Shown: positions 11,098 to 19,859, counted from the stretch's first letter. The stretch: 64,000 nt of DNA from DASYKS01 sp031404815 (GCA_031404815.1 JANNIH010000152.1:1-64000), one strand, 5' to 3'. The notes: generated by a model from the sequence alone, not told the origin. Translations and numbers: made by a program.

Positions 11098-13512
11098 TTT
11101 CCAAGGGTAGATCCGCTCCGGCGCCGGGTTGCGCTGTCGTGGTTGCTCCTCCGAAAAAGCTCCAGGAAGGGAAAAACTCGGGGCGCCGGGGATCGCCAGG
11201 CCTCCGCGCGCCGCTTTCTCCCATTCCGCCTCCGAGGGGAGTGCCACCACCCATCCGGCCTGCAGCTTTCCCTCGCGGCGCCAGGTTTCGGTCAGCCAGC
11301 GGCAGAACCCCAACGCTTCGTGCCAGCTAACCCAAACGACCGGCGCGTTGGCCGGGCCGCGCAGTGCATCCGGATCGCCGGGTTGCTCACCGCTCAGTTC
11401 TACGTACTCCGCGTACTGAGCCACCGTCACCGGATAGCGGCCGATCGCGAACGGGTGTTCCAGGGTCAGCTCGTGCTGCGGCCTCTCTTCGTCGGCTTTT
11501 CCACTCCCCATCCGGAACGGTCCCGCCGGCACCTGGCAGAATTCCATGCCGGCGAGCGTGGTCACCCCGGGGCGCGGGTCGCCCAGGTCCGCCAGGACCT
11601 CGCCCGCCCGCGCCCGGCTTGCGGCCGGAATTCGAGAATCGTCCCGCAACGCCGCGAGCAAGGCGTTGACGGTGCGCTCCCGCGATTCCAAGGGGAGCCC
11701 TTTGCGACCGATGTCCTGTGCCGCCAGGCCCGCGAAGATCTCGGCCTCTCCCGGCGCGCCGGGTTGGCGTTCGAGGAGCGTCTGGAGCACCCGCCCTGCC
11801 GCCTCCGGCCGCTCGCGGGCGAGGTCGCCGAGGGCGAGGCGGATCACTTCGAGCCATTCGGGTTTGCCCACGCGGGCGGCGAGCGCTTCGATCAACGGCG
11901 CCAGCTCGATCTGCGCGGTGCGCACCAGGGCGACCGCCGCCAGGTACTCCTGAAAGGTCAGGTGGATGAAGCCGAAGACGTTGCCGCCGCGATCGATCAG
12001 CAGCGCGGTGTGGCGCCGCACGTCGGCCAGGAATTTGGTGGCGGCCGCCGCCGGTGCCGGCTCGCCGCGCGCGACCAGCAGGCGCACCAGCTCATCGCGC
12101 AGCGCCTCTTCCGGCACCATGCCGCGCGCGCCGGAGGTCTCTTGCATCCAGAGCGCGAGGGGCGCGAGCAGGTCGAGCGTCTCGGCGACATCGAGACCGG
12201 CGACCGCTTCGCCCGAGATCGAGCGCGCGAGATTCCATTGGTGGATCAGGACGCGCACATAGGTGGCGTAAAGCTCTGCCCTTCTCTCGGGCAGCTCCAC
12301 CCCTTGCCGCTTCATCAGCGCCAGAATGGTCAGGAGAAGCGGGTTCGCCGCCAGGCGTTCGACGCCCGCGTCGCGCCCGATCGCGGCGAGCAGCCCTTTC
12401 TTCTCGCGCTCGGCATCGAACGCCGCCGCGTCCCCCTGCCCGCGCGCCGAGCGCTCGACCGCCGTGGTCCACGAGCCGACGAAGGTCTCGATCTCCTGCC
12501 GGTCGAAATCGACCAACGTCCCCTCCCCCAGACCCTCCGCTTGGAGACGAACCTCGGCGTAGCCGACGATCCGGCTGGTGGCGACCAGCTGATTGCCGTC
12601 CGGGCGGATCGCGCAGTAGAAGTCCTTCACCCGGGTGGCCACCTTGTGACGGAGCGGCTCGGCCGCCACCTCGTCGAGGCCGTCGAGCAGAATCAACAGG
12701 CGACCGTGGCGCAGCCCTTCGGCGAGCAGACGCTCGGCATCGACCTCGACCCCCTGCTCCGCGAGCTGCTCGGCGAGGAACGCCTGAAGCCCGAGCCCCG
12801 GCTCGTCGCTGAGCCGCGCCGCGTAGGCCGCGAGCGGCGCGAGCAGGGGGAGGCGCAGGCCGAGGCCGAGCGCTTCGGTTTCGCCGCGCGCGGCGGAAAG
12901 CGCCAGGTATTTGAGGAACGTCGATTTGCCCGAGCCCGGATCGCCCTACAGCACGAGGCCGCTCTGCTGCCGCAGGAGATCGAGCACCGGCATCGGCCGC
13001 CCGCGCTCGCCGATCGCGGCGACCTCTTCCGCACTCGGCTCCCGGCCGCCGAGGCGGACGGCATCGCGGGTCCAAGAGTCCCCCTCCGGCGCGCGCACCC
13101 GCGCCCGGCCCGGGACGTAAACCTCGCGCAGCGGCAGGTGGAGTGCCAGACGGTCCACGCCCATGCCGCGGAATTCGAGGTGCGTGTGCCGCTCCAGCAG
13201 GTAGGACTGATAGCGCGCCATGCCCTTCTCAAGGTCGGGGGCGGGCGCTACGGCGACGAATTCGCGGGCGACGAATTGAAACACGTCGACCTGAACCCGT
13301 TGGTCGTTGAGGACCAGGTTGTTGCCGACCGCTATGCCGCGTTCCGCGGCGGCCACCGCCCGGCCCGATCCCTGGGCTTGGGCGATCGCGCTGCCACCGC
13401 TCGCCGTGCCGATCATCAAGCTGCCTACGGGAGTATGCCGAAGGAGCGCTTCGACCTCCGCCGCGAGCGCCGGGTCGGCGGCGAGGATCTTCTTCAGGTC
13501 GACCATATCCAT
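11098..13512 (-). pseudogene. NACHT STAND NTPase with C-terminal FGE-sulfatase domain, disrupted
   Basis: Reading from ATG 13512, the first 188 codons hold a helical start, an Ala/Gly-rich repeat linker (AQAQGSGRAVAAAERGIAVG) and a conserved stretch (RGMGVDRLALHLPLREVYVP). Then comes an in-frame TAG at 12946-12948, immediately before Walker A (GDPGSGKST). The same frame continues for about 615 codons: Walker B LLILLDGLDEV, the NACHT winged region, helical repeats, then an FGE domain (MEFCQVPAGPFRMGSG, LPSEAEWEKAARGG) that stops matching after ERIYPW near 11101, roughly half way through. STAND NTPases of this kind often act in defence or signalling. Both the nonsense codon and the lost tail mark it as broken; a sequencing error could explain only the first. 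Confidence 0.8.
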
Positions 13513-13576
13513 CGCGAGCGTTTCTCCGAGGTAGCACGTGTGGAGCCTCAGTTTAGCAAAGCGCGGAGGGCCGGCT

Positions 13577-13996
13577 TCAGAGCCCAGAACCCGGTGCCGG
13601 ATAGAACTCGATGAACGACCGGGGAGAGAGCACTTCCATGCCACTCCGTGCCTCGGCGGGGTAGTGCTTGATGTTGCCCGTGACCAGACACTGAACGCCG
13701 CCTGCCAAGGCGATCTCCAGAAAGGGCTCGTCATCGGGGTCGGGCAGGCTGATCGCGAGAGAGCCGGCTGCGACCGGTGTCCCACCGGCGCTGATCTCCT
13801 CCAACAGGGATTCGACGCGCTCGGAGTCGAAGCGGAATTTCTCGCGATGCAGGACTTCCCTGTACTCGGCCAGGATCCTTACGTCGTGACAAAGGACCAG
13901 TTCGCCGACAACCACCCGGCGCACGATCTGGCCAGAAGGACCGAGGGGTTGCAGCAGACCGGACACGAGGACGTTCGTGTCCAGAACGATCTTCAT
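13577..13996 (-). CDS. PIN-domain toxin (RNase)
   Basis: 139 residues starting MKIVLDTNVLVSGLL, the standard first strand of PIN nucleases with Asp6. Further acidic residues lie in AEYREVL, DPDDEPFLEIAL and near VTGNIKHYP. This subfamily (COG1569-like) forms toxins that cut RNA and are held off by an antitoxin. Its ATG overlaps the stop of the upstream antitoxin (ATGA at 13993-13996), so translation is coupled. It lies just upstream of the broken NACHT gene on the same strand. The acidic residues look intact, so it is probably functional. Confidence 0.85.
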   Translation of the reverse strand: MKIVLDTNVLVSGLLQPLGPSGQIVRRVVVGELVLCHDVRILAEYREVLHREKFRFDSERVESLLEEISAGGTPVAAGSLAISLPDPDDEPFLEIALAGGVQCLVTGNIKHYPAEARSGMEVLSPRSFIEFYPAPGSGL

Positions 13997-14298
13997 TGCG
14001 GGGGTTTGCTCTGCTGCCGACGGGCGCGCCGGACCGCCGCGACCTCGGCATCGATCTCGGCCGGGGTGATGGCGTCGGTACCTAGCCGGACCGATCGCCG
14101 CTGGATCTCCGACAGCGCGGCCACCGCCCTCGCCCGGCGGATCGCGGCCAAGGTTTCCTCGAGGGTCGCTTCCGTCACCGCCGAGAGGATGGCGATCGGC
14201 CGACCGTTGGAGGTCACAACCATCTCCCGCTCCGCCGTGAGGCCTTTCCACACCTCGGCCGACTTGCTACTGAGATCTCGGACGGAAAGGAATTTCAT
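13993..14298 (-). CDS. Phd/YefM-family antitoxin
   Basis: 101 residues. MKFLSVRDLSSKSAEVWKGL followed by EMVVTSNGRPIAILSAV is the DNA-binding N-terminal fold of the Phd/prevent-host-death family; the helical C-terminus would wrap the toxin. It overlaps the PIN toxin by four bases (ATGA). AGGAGG lies about 7 bases before the ATG. By analogy with the family it should neutralise the toxin and repress its own promoter. Confidence 0.85.
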   Translation of the reverse strand: MKFLSVRDLSSKSAEVWKGLTAEREMVVTSNGRPIAILSAVTEATLEETLAAIRRARAVAALSEIQRRSVRLGTDAITPAEIDAEVAAVRRARRQQSKPPQ

Positions 14299-14497
14299 CG
14301 GGTGTCCTCCTGTGCGACGTCCAAAGGGTACACGCATGTGATTTCCGAGTCCAACCTCCCCTGGGGCCGCCGAGACGCCGACGGTTAGAGGACGAGCACA
14401 CCCGGAGGGCAGCAGCGTCGATCGGCCAGCCTCCCCTTCCCCCGATCGCGCGCGCCTGGTAGCCTATGCACGATTCGCTATCTTGGAGGTTCGAACC

Positions 14498-17011
14498 ATG
14501 AAATGTACGGCGTCCCTCGTTCTCGCCGTCTCCCTCGGGGCCGCCGGCCTCACCTTCACACCGCGGGCCGGCTTTGCGGCTCTGCCCGCCAGTTTCGTCG
14601 ATGAGCTGGTGACCGCGGCCACCGGGCCGACCGCGATCGATTTCACTCCGGACGGACGGCTGCTGATCACTCGCCAGGCGGGCGTCTTGATCGTGCGCCA
14701 GAAGTCGACCAACACCACGGCGCTCACCTTCCCTGGAACCCAGATCTGCACCGACTTCGAGCGCGGCCTGCTCGGGGTGGCGGTCGATCCGAACTTCGGC
14801 CCGGGCGCCGGGCAGAATCGCTTCATCTATATCTTTTACACCTTTCGCAACGGCGCCGCCACGTGCAGCGGGTCTACTGTGCCGGTCAACCGGGTCTCGC
14901 GCTTCGTCCTCGCCAACAACAACACGGTCGATCTCGCGAGCGAGACCGTCCTGGTCAATAACATGCCTTCGGCCGGCGGCAACCACAACGCGGGCGACGT
15001 GCAGTTCGGCAAGGACGGCTACCTCTACATCACGATCGGCGATGGCGGAACCGACTATGCGGGGGGCGGCAGCGCGGGAGCCAACGACGCCGCGCGCGAC
15101 GAGTTCACCTTGACCGGCAAGCTGCTGCGCATCACCAAGGACGGCGGCATCCCGCCGGACAACCCGTTCCAAGGGGCGGGCACCGCGCGCTGCAACGTGA
15201 CCGGCCGCACCACCGCGGGCAACAGGTGTCAGGAGACCTACTCCTGGGGCCTCCGAAACCCGTTCCGTATCGCGTTCGATCCGAACGCCGCAGCCACCCG
15301 CTTCTTCATCAACGACGTCGGCCAGAACGTGCGCGAGGAGATCGACCTCGGGGCTCCCGGCGTCGATTACGGCTGGAACTGCCGGGAGGGCACGCGGGTC
15401 AACAATACGGGCGGCCCGTGCAATCCGACGCCGCCGAACATGATTCCACCGATCTTCGAATACACCCACGGCGTCCAGGTGCCGGGTTCGACCAGCTCGA
15501 CGAGCTGCAACTCGATCACCGGCGGCGCCTTCGTGCCGAACGGCATTTGGCCGGCGAGCTTCGACAACGCCTATCTGTTCTCCGACTTCGTCTGCGGCTG
15601 GATCTTCCGGGTCGCCGGGGCGAATACGAACGGACCGTTCACCATGGCGAGCGATTTTGCCACCAACCTCGGCGGCTCCTCGGCCGTGGCGCTCCGCTTC
15701 GGCCCGTACCAGACTACCCAGGCGCTCTATTACACGACGTTTGCGGGCGGCGGCCAGGTGCGGCGGGTGCGCTACTCCCCCGCGGGCAACAACCCACCGA
15801 ACGCGAGCTTCACCGCGAATCCGCTCGGCGGACCTGCGCCGCTGCTGGTGAACTTCGACGGCTCGGCCTCGACCGATCCGGACGCGGGCAATACGTTGAC
15901 CTACTTCTGGACCTTCGGTGACGGGAGCCTAGAGACCTCGACCGCGATTCCGACCACCTCGCACAGCTACGCCGTGAACGGCGTCTACACCGCGAGCCTG
16001 CGCGTGCGCGACAACAACTTCGCGTTCTCCGGGCCGATCACCCAACAGATCCAGGTCGGCAACACGCCGCCTGTGGCAACGATCGTGTCGCCCACAGCGG
16101 CCAATCGCTTCTTCGTCGGCCAGACCATCACGCTCAACGGCTCCGGCACCGACACCCAGGACGGCACGCTGCCGGCCGGTTCGCTCTCCTGGACCGTACG
16201 GCTGCACCACAACGAGCACACCCACCCGCTGCTCGGGCCGGTGACCGGCAACAACATCCAATTCACCGCGCCGTCCCCGGAGGACGTGCCGGCGCTCGAC
16301 ACCAGCTTCGTCGAGATCGATCTGGTCGTCACCGACTCCGGCGGCCTCTCCGGCACGGCCCACCTCGATTTCCAGCCGAACCGGGTCGCGACCACGTTTG
16401 CGACCAACCCGGCCGGCCTGCAGACCACGGTGAACGGCGTTGCGCTCACGGGTCCCACGACGATCAACGCGTGGCAGGCCTGGACGATGAACGTCGACGC
16501 CACCTCGCCGCAGACGCTCGGTGCCACCAGCTACGGCTTCACCTCCTGGTCCGACGCCGGAGCGCAGTCGCACGCGATCGTGACCTCGGCGACACCGGCC
16601 ACCTTCACCGCGAATTTCACCGCGCTCGGCCCGGCGGCCCTCAACTACTTCACGCTCACCCCCTGCCGGTTGCTCGACACGCGGAACGCGAACGGTACCT
16701 ATGGCGGACCGGCGCTCGCCGCGAACAGCACACGCTCCTTTCTGGCGACGGGACAATGCGGCGTCCCCGCCCAAGCCAAAGCGATCGCCGTCAATCTGAC
16801 CGTGGTCTCTCCGACGAACCTCGGCGGCTTGAGCCTCGGCCCCTCCGGCACGCCGGTCTCGAGCGTCTCGGCGATCAACTTCGCGGCCAATCAGCTGCGC
16901 ACCAACAACGCCGTGGTCACCCTGTCGGCCGGCGGCAGCTTCGACGTCTTCACCGCGCTCGTCTCCGGCTCCACCCATCTGGTGCTCGACGTGTTGGGGT
17001 ACTTCGAGTAG
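14498..17011 (+). CDS. Secreted sugar-dehydrogenase-like protein with PKD and C-terminal GYFE module
   Basis: 837 residues. A Sec signal peptide (to about residue 28) is followed by a six-bladed propeller of the glucose/sorbosone dehydrogenase type (about 40-425; RGLLGVAVDPNF, NHNAGDVQFGKDGYLYITIG, WGLRNPFRIAFDP). This family oxidises sugars with PQQ outside the cytoplasm. A PKD domain follows (NPPNASFTANPLGGPAPL, about 427-515), then a second Ig-like stretch. Residues 717-837 form a module beginning YFTLTPCRLLDTR and ending VLDVLGYFE that recurs in the genes at 22052 and 43381. The ATG at 14498 has GGAGG at 14485-14489. The last 104 bp are repeated downstream at 17675-17778. Confidence 0.85.
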   Translation: MKCTASLVLAVSLGAAGLTFTPRAGFAALPASFVDELVTAATGPTAIDFTPDGRLLITRQAGVLIVRQKSTNTTALTFPGTQICTDFERGLLGVAVDPNFGPGAGQNRFIYIFYTFRNGAATCSGSTVPVNRVSRFVLANNNTVDLASETVLVNNMPSAGGNHNAGDVQFGKDGYLYITIGDGGTDYAGGGSAGANDAARDEFTLTGKLLRITKDGGIPPDNPFQGAGTARCNVTGRTTAGNRCQETYSWGLRNPFRIAFDPNAAATRFFINDVGQNVREEIDLGAPGVDYGWNCREGTRVNNTGGPCNPTPPNMIPPIFEYTHGVQVPGSTSSTSCNSITGGAFVPNGIWPASFDNAYLFSDFVCGWIFRVAGANTNGPFTMASDFATNLGGSSAVALRFGPYQTTQALYYTTFAGGGQVRRVRYSPAGNNPPNASFTANPLGGPAPLLVNFDGSASTDPDAGNTLTYFWTFGDGSLETSTAIPTTSHSYAVNGVYTASLRVRDNNFAFSGPITQQIQVGNTPPVATIVSPTAANRFFVGQTITLNGSGTDTQDGTLPAGSLSWTVRLHHNEHTHPLLGPVTGNNIQFTAPSPEDVPALDTSFVEIDLVVTDSGGLSGTAHLDFQPNRVATTFATNPAGLQTTVNGVALTGPTTINAWQAWTMNVDATSPQTLGATSYGFTSWSDAGAQSHAIVTSATPATFTANFTALGPAALNYFTLTPCRLLDTRNANGTYGGPALAANSTRSFLATGQCGVPAQAKAIAVNLTVVSPTNLGGLSLGPSGTPVSSVSAINFAANQLRTNNAVVTLSAGGSFDVFTALVSGSTHLVLDVLGYFE

Positions 17012-17089
17012 GCGGCGCCTGCACAACAGCGGCGGGAGGGGGGGCAACGGAGGGGGGGTACCCCTCCCGCCCCGGGCAGAACCGCTTTC

Positions 17090-17322
17090 TTACCGCAGGG
17101 ATGGTGGAACCGTTGCAAACCCCTGTTCCGCAAAGTGGCCGTCGAAGCGAAGGCTCGATCGATCTTCCTTCGCCGCATCACTTCGACCAGAACGAAGCTT
17201 GACGTCACCAGCTGTTCGTCCGACTCGATGAGCTTCCGCCAAACTACATCCGCCGTGGAGTGGTTCAGGTCGTCCGCGTCGAGCACGGCGAGCAGTGCGG
17301 AGGTGTCGAGGAAGACCGTCAC
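17090..17322 (-). pseudogene. VapC-like PIN toxin, internally deleted and frameshifted
   Basis: A GTG at 17322 starts MTVFLDTSALLAVLDADD and runs through SSFVLVEVMRRR, the N-terminal third of a PIN toxin. The next PIN residues expected (about 50) are absent: the sequence jumps to KIDRAF, then the reading frame changes and the other frame reads FDGHFAEQGF, the usual C-terminal PIN strand, ending at a TAA at 17090. The remaining coding is too short to hold the catalytic acids, so the toxin should be dead. The start overlaps the antitoxin stop (GTGA). Confidence 0.7.
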
Positions 17323-17546
17323 TCCCCGAAAGCATCCGCCAGGTGGCGATCGTGTTGGGTCGAAAGATCGCCAAGGCCCGAGCGAAAACGACCGCTCAGG
17401 TTCAATGCCCGACGACGCTCTTCGCCGCGGCGAGCCAGATCATCGACGCTGGACAGCACCAGGTCGGCTACCGAAATGCCTTGGGATCCGGCGATCTGTT
17501 CCAGGGCAACCCTTTGCGCTTCGGTCAGCTCGATTTGTAGGACCAT
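17319..17546 (-). CDS. Ribbon-helix-helix type VapB-like antitoxin
   Basis: 75 residues. MVLQIELTEAQRVALEQIAG looks like a ribbon-helix-helix DNA-binding start, and the tail ends with RFRSGLGDLSTQHDRHLADA, the toxin-binding motif seen in many VapB proteins. Its stop overlaps the start of the broken PIN toxin. The antitoxin frame is intact although its partner is not, so it may survive as an orphan repressor or by drift. Confidence 0.75.
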   Translation of the reverse strand: MVLQIELTEAQRVALEQIAGSQGISVADLVLSSVDDLARRGEERRRALNLSGRFRSGLGDLSTQHDRHLADAFGE

Positions 17547-17674
17547 AGATCTACCTCGCATCGAAACTCTAGCATCCCTATCACGACCGCTCCAACCGTG
17601 TGGAGCGCACGGATGTCCGGACCGCCGCGCTGCCCCCCACGCTCCGGCGGTCGGTGACGGTCGAGGGCTTCGCC

Positions 17675-17778
17675 ACGCCGTGGTCACCCTGTCGGCCGCT
17701 GGCAGCTTCGACGTCTTCACCGCCCTCCGCTCGGGCTCCCCCCATCTGGTGCTCGACGTGTTGGGGTACTTCCAGTAG
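17675..17778 (+). pseudogene. 104-bp duplicate of the end of the sugar-dehydrogenase gene
   Basis: This stretch matches 16908-17011 along 104 bases with about 8 differences and keeps the frame (VVTLSAAGSFDVF to VLDVLGYFQ, then TAG). Upstream of 17675 there is no further match to the module, so only the last 34 codons were copied or left behind. The two copies bracket the decayed VapBC locus in direct orientation. Confidence 0.75.
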
Positions 17779-17786
17779 GGAATCGA

Positions 17787-17828
17787 GAAGGGCGAATCGG
17801 GAATCCGGAACATATCGACTCGCCCTTC
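17787..17828. terminator. GAAGGGCGA/TCGCCCTTC hairpin
   Basis: Perfect 9-bp arms at 17787-17795 and 17820-17828 with a 24-base loop, just after the duplicated gene end. No clear T-tract, so termination is only a guess. The rest of 17829-18005 shows no gene; it is the leader of the small peptide gene at 18006. Confidence 0.35.
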
Positions 17829-18005
17829 GTGCCTTCGCCGGAAGGCGCGGGGCGCCCCTCCCTGGCGCGGGCGGTCGTCGCGCTCGGCAGGCGCGTGGCC
17901 CCTTTCGTCTCCATTCTCCGCTTCTCCCATAGGAATTGCGGCGCTCAACCCGCGAGCATCCGGCCCGCTTCGGTCGGCGCCGTCCTACGGAAGAAGGAGA
18001 TCTCT

Positions 18006-18209
18006 ATGCGCAAATCACTGAAGAAGCTCAGCCTCAGCCGAGAGACGGTCCGGACCCTCGAAGGCGGCATCGAGGGCGCCGTCGGAGGATCGACGGTCCC
18101 CGGCTGTGTCACCACGGGCTGCGCGACTCGCGCTTTCCCGTGCAAGAGCGCGAACCTGTGCGCCACCGTCGTGTTCCCTTGCGTGACGGCCACGGGCTGT
18201 ATTGGCTGA
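18006..18209 (+). CDS. Putative ribosomal peptide precursor (class I lanthipeptide-like)
   Basis: 67 residues after a strong AAGGAG site. The leader MRKSLKKLSLSRETVRTLEG has the K-L-x-L-x-x-E-T-x-R-x-L pattern seen in lanthipeptide-type precursors of Bacteroidota and related phyla. A Gly-Gly at 27-28 (AVGG) is a likely cleavage point. The 39-residue core is rich in Cys (34, 39, 46, 52, 59, 65) and Ser/Thr (9 residues), which suits thioether ring formation. Two blocks recur: CATxxFPC at 39-46 and 52-59, and CVTTGC/CVTATGC at 34-39 and 59-65. No dehydratase, cyclase, protease or transporter gene lies in the window, so modification would have to come from elsewhere. The alternative is an unmodified secreted Cys-rich peptide. 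Confidence 0.65.
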   Translation: MRKSLKKLSLSRETVRTLEGGIEGAVGGSTVPGCVTTGCATRAFPCKSANLCATVVFPCVTATGCIG

Positions 18210-18301
18210 TCCCCTGTTCGGGTTGAGCCTCAAGGTCGCCGGGCGCGGTGGAGCCGTGGCCCGGCGGGTCTTTGCATCCGATCGGAGCCCCTGGGTCGTC
18301 C

Positions 18302-18553
18302 CGAGATTCTTGTGTGCCCAACGTAGCTGGATGTGCAAAGTTCGGAGATGAACCCGAACCTGACGAGGTTTTTCTCGGCCCCGGTGAAGATTCTTGCTTG
18401 CCCATCGAAGATTCCGATCCGCCCGGCGTCGACCACCTCATCCCCGCCGGAGATTCTCGTGCGACTTCCTGCGGTTCTTGTGCGCCCGACGGAGATCGTC
18501 TCGTTCCCAGCGGAGCACTCCGCACGCCCTGAACAGAATCTTGCACAGAACCC
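18302..18553. repeat. Degenerate 21-bp tandem array, 12 units
   Basis: Cutting the plus strand every 21 bases from 18302 gives 12 units with a shared pattern near GGAGATTCTTGTGCGCCCG. The clearest are at 18302, 18386, 18449 and 18470; others keep only the GRAGAT start or the GC-rich end. The unit length is a multiple of three, so frames stay open through it on both strands, but no start or ribosome site makes a convincing gene. This fills most of the gene-free stretch 18210-18619. Confidence 0.7.
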
Positions 18554-18619
18554 GGGGGCCGCTTCAACAGCAAACGGCGCCTTCTGTAGCATCCGGTGGT
18601 GCAACGCCTGCCGATAGCG

Positions 18620-19741
18620 TCAGATCAAACCGGACAAGAAGAGCGTCGCCGGAGCCACCCGGATGCCTTCGGCGGAAACGTAGTCTTTGGTCCCTGTAGC
18701 GGAGATCTGCCAGGCGGCGCAACCCGGCGCGCGCGCGCGGAGGTAGCGCAAGCCGCGGTCGATCTCGGCATCCGCCCATTTGCACTCGACGAGCAAGATG
18801 GGGCGCCGCTCTTCGGTGACCACGAAGTCGACTTCGCGCCCATCGACATCGCGAAAGAAGCGCAGCTCCAACTCGCGACCCCGGGCGTCTTGCTCGAACT
18901 GCACCCACTTGAGCAAGTGGCTGGCGACCAGGTTCTCGAACCGTTGCGGCAGCTCGCGCACCAAGGTCCAGTCGAACTGGTAATGCTTCTGCTCCTTCTT
19001 GACCGCCCGAATCTTCGGCAGCCCGAGCGGCGACAGGCGGAAGATCGCAAACAACCGCTCCAGGATCGCGAGCCAATGGGTCGCCGTTTTGTGGCTGACC
19101 TCAAGATCTTCGCGCAGCGCATTGACCGACAGCGGCGAACCGACCAGCTCCGGCAAACGGAGCGCCATCTGCTCCAGGCGGCCGAGGTCCTGGACCCGTT
19201 CGAGCGCCCCGATCTCCTCGCGGATCAAGAGGTTCCGATACTCCCGCGACCAACGCTTCGCCTCGACCTCGGAGCCACCGAAGTAGGGCTCGGGGAACCC
19301 TCCGAGGGTGAGCAGCTCGCCGAGCTCCGCCGCCGTGGTCAAACCCAGCTCGGCCACCGACAGCGGATGGAGATGCAGCAGGTGGTAACGCCCCTGGAGC
19401 GAATCGCCCGAGTACCGGTAGAGGTCGAGCCGCGCACTCCCCGTGACGAGAATCCGCTGCCCCTCTCGCCGGCCGTCCCAGAGACCTTTCAGCAAATTGC
19501 GCCAGAGCCGGTATTTATGGATCTCGTCGAACGCCCAGAGCTCGCCTGGAGGCAGCTCGCGCTTCAAGATCCGCTCCCGCTGCTCCGGAATGTCCCAGTT
19601 CAAATACCCCGCCGCCGCCCCGGGAAGCGACCGCGCGAGCGTGGTCTTCCCGACCTGGCGCGGCCCCGCCACGAAGACCATCTTCCGCGCCAGATCGCGT
19701 TCCACCTGCTCGGCCAGATACCGATGTTCCAAGAGACTCAC
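18620..19741 (-). CDS. AAA ATPase with DUF4143 nuclease-like domain
   Basis: 373 residues. Walker A GPRQVGKTT lies near residue 26 and Walker B-like LWAFDEIH near 68, with sensor phrase ILVTGSARLD: the AAA_14 domain. The second half is DUF4143, ending in a PD-(D/E)xK-like fold (REVDFVVTEERRPILLVECKW, with the expected Asp, Glu and Lys). Such proteins are common and multi-copy; their job is unsettled, with roles in defence or selfish maintenance proposed. The start is GTG at 19741 with no clear ribosome site, and two palindromes lie directly upstream. Confidence 0.9.
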   Translation of the reverse strand: MSLLEHRYLAEQVERDLARKMVFVAGPRQVGKTTLARSLPGAAAGYLNWDIPEQRERILKRELPPGELWAFDEIHKYRLWRNLLKGLWDGRREGQRILVTGSARLDLYRYSGDSLQGRYHLLHLHPLSVAELGLTTAAELGELLTLGGFPEPYFGGSEVEAKRWSREYRNLLIREEIGALERVQDLGRLEQMALRLPELVGSPLSVNALREDLEVSHKTATHWLAILERLFAIFRLSPLGLPKIRAVKKEQKHYQFDWTLVRELPQRFENLVASHLLKWVQFEQDARGRELELRFFRDVDGREVDFVVTEERRPILLVECKWADAEIDRGLRYLRARAPGCAAWQISATGTKDYVSAEGIRVAPATLFLSGLI

Positions 19742-19757
19742 GGCAAAATGCTGCCAG

Positions 19758-19812
19758 TTTTTTCACCCAGGGTCAAAAAAAGTCGCGAGTGTTTTCGCCC
19801 ACGGGTGAAAAC
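19758..19812. promoter_or_regulatory. Two palindromic operator-like sites upstream of the DUF4143 ATPase
   Basis: Site 1 at 19758-19781 reads TTTTTTCACCC then AGGGTCAAAAAA, a near-perfect palindrome. Site 2 at 19791-19812 reads GTTTTCGCCC, ACG, GGTGAAAAC. They share a TTTTC-CC/GG-GAAAA core and start 17 bases before the GTG, where an operator would lie. Binding by the gene's own product or another repressor is inference. Confidence 0.55.
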
Positions 19813-19859
19813 AACGGCGGTCGTGGCGGCCCTACACCTACCGTAGGGGAAGAAACGCC

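Noticed and set aside
12946..12948. UAG read as an amino acid (pyrrolysine or suppression)
   Set aside because: Single occurrence at a site where relatives have an ordinary hydrophobic residue, and the gene is also truncated at the other end.
10951..13614. 887-codon open frame on the plus strand
   Set aside because: It lies opposite the NACHT-FGE pseudogene, whose minus-strand frame carries clear Walker and FGE motifs; the plus-strand product has none.
14486..14500. GGTTCGAAC as a tRNA T-arm
   Set aside because: No acceptor, D or anticodon arms around it; it is the ribosome-site region of the dehydrogenase gene.
18302..18553. CRISPR array
   Set aside because: No constant repeat with unique spacers; the whole 21-bp unit is degenerate, and no cas genes are present.
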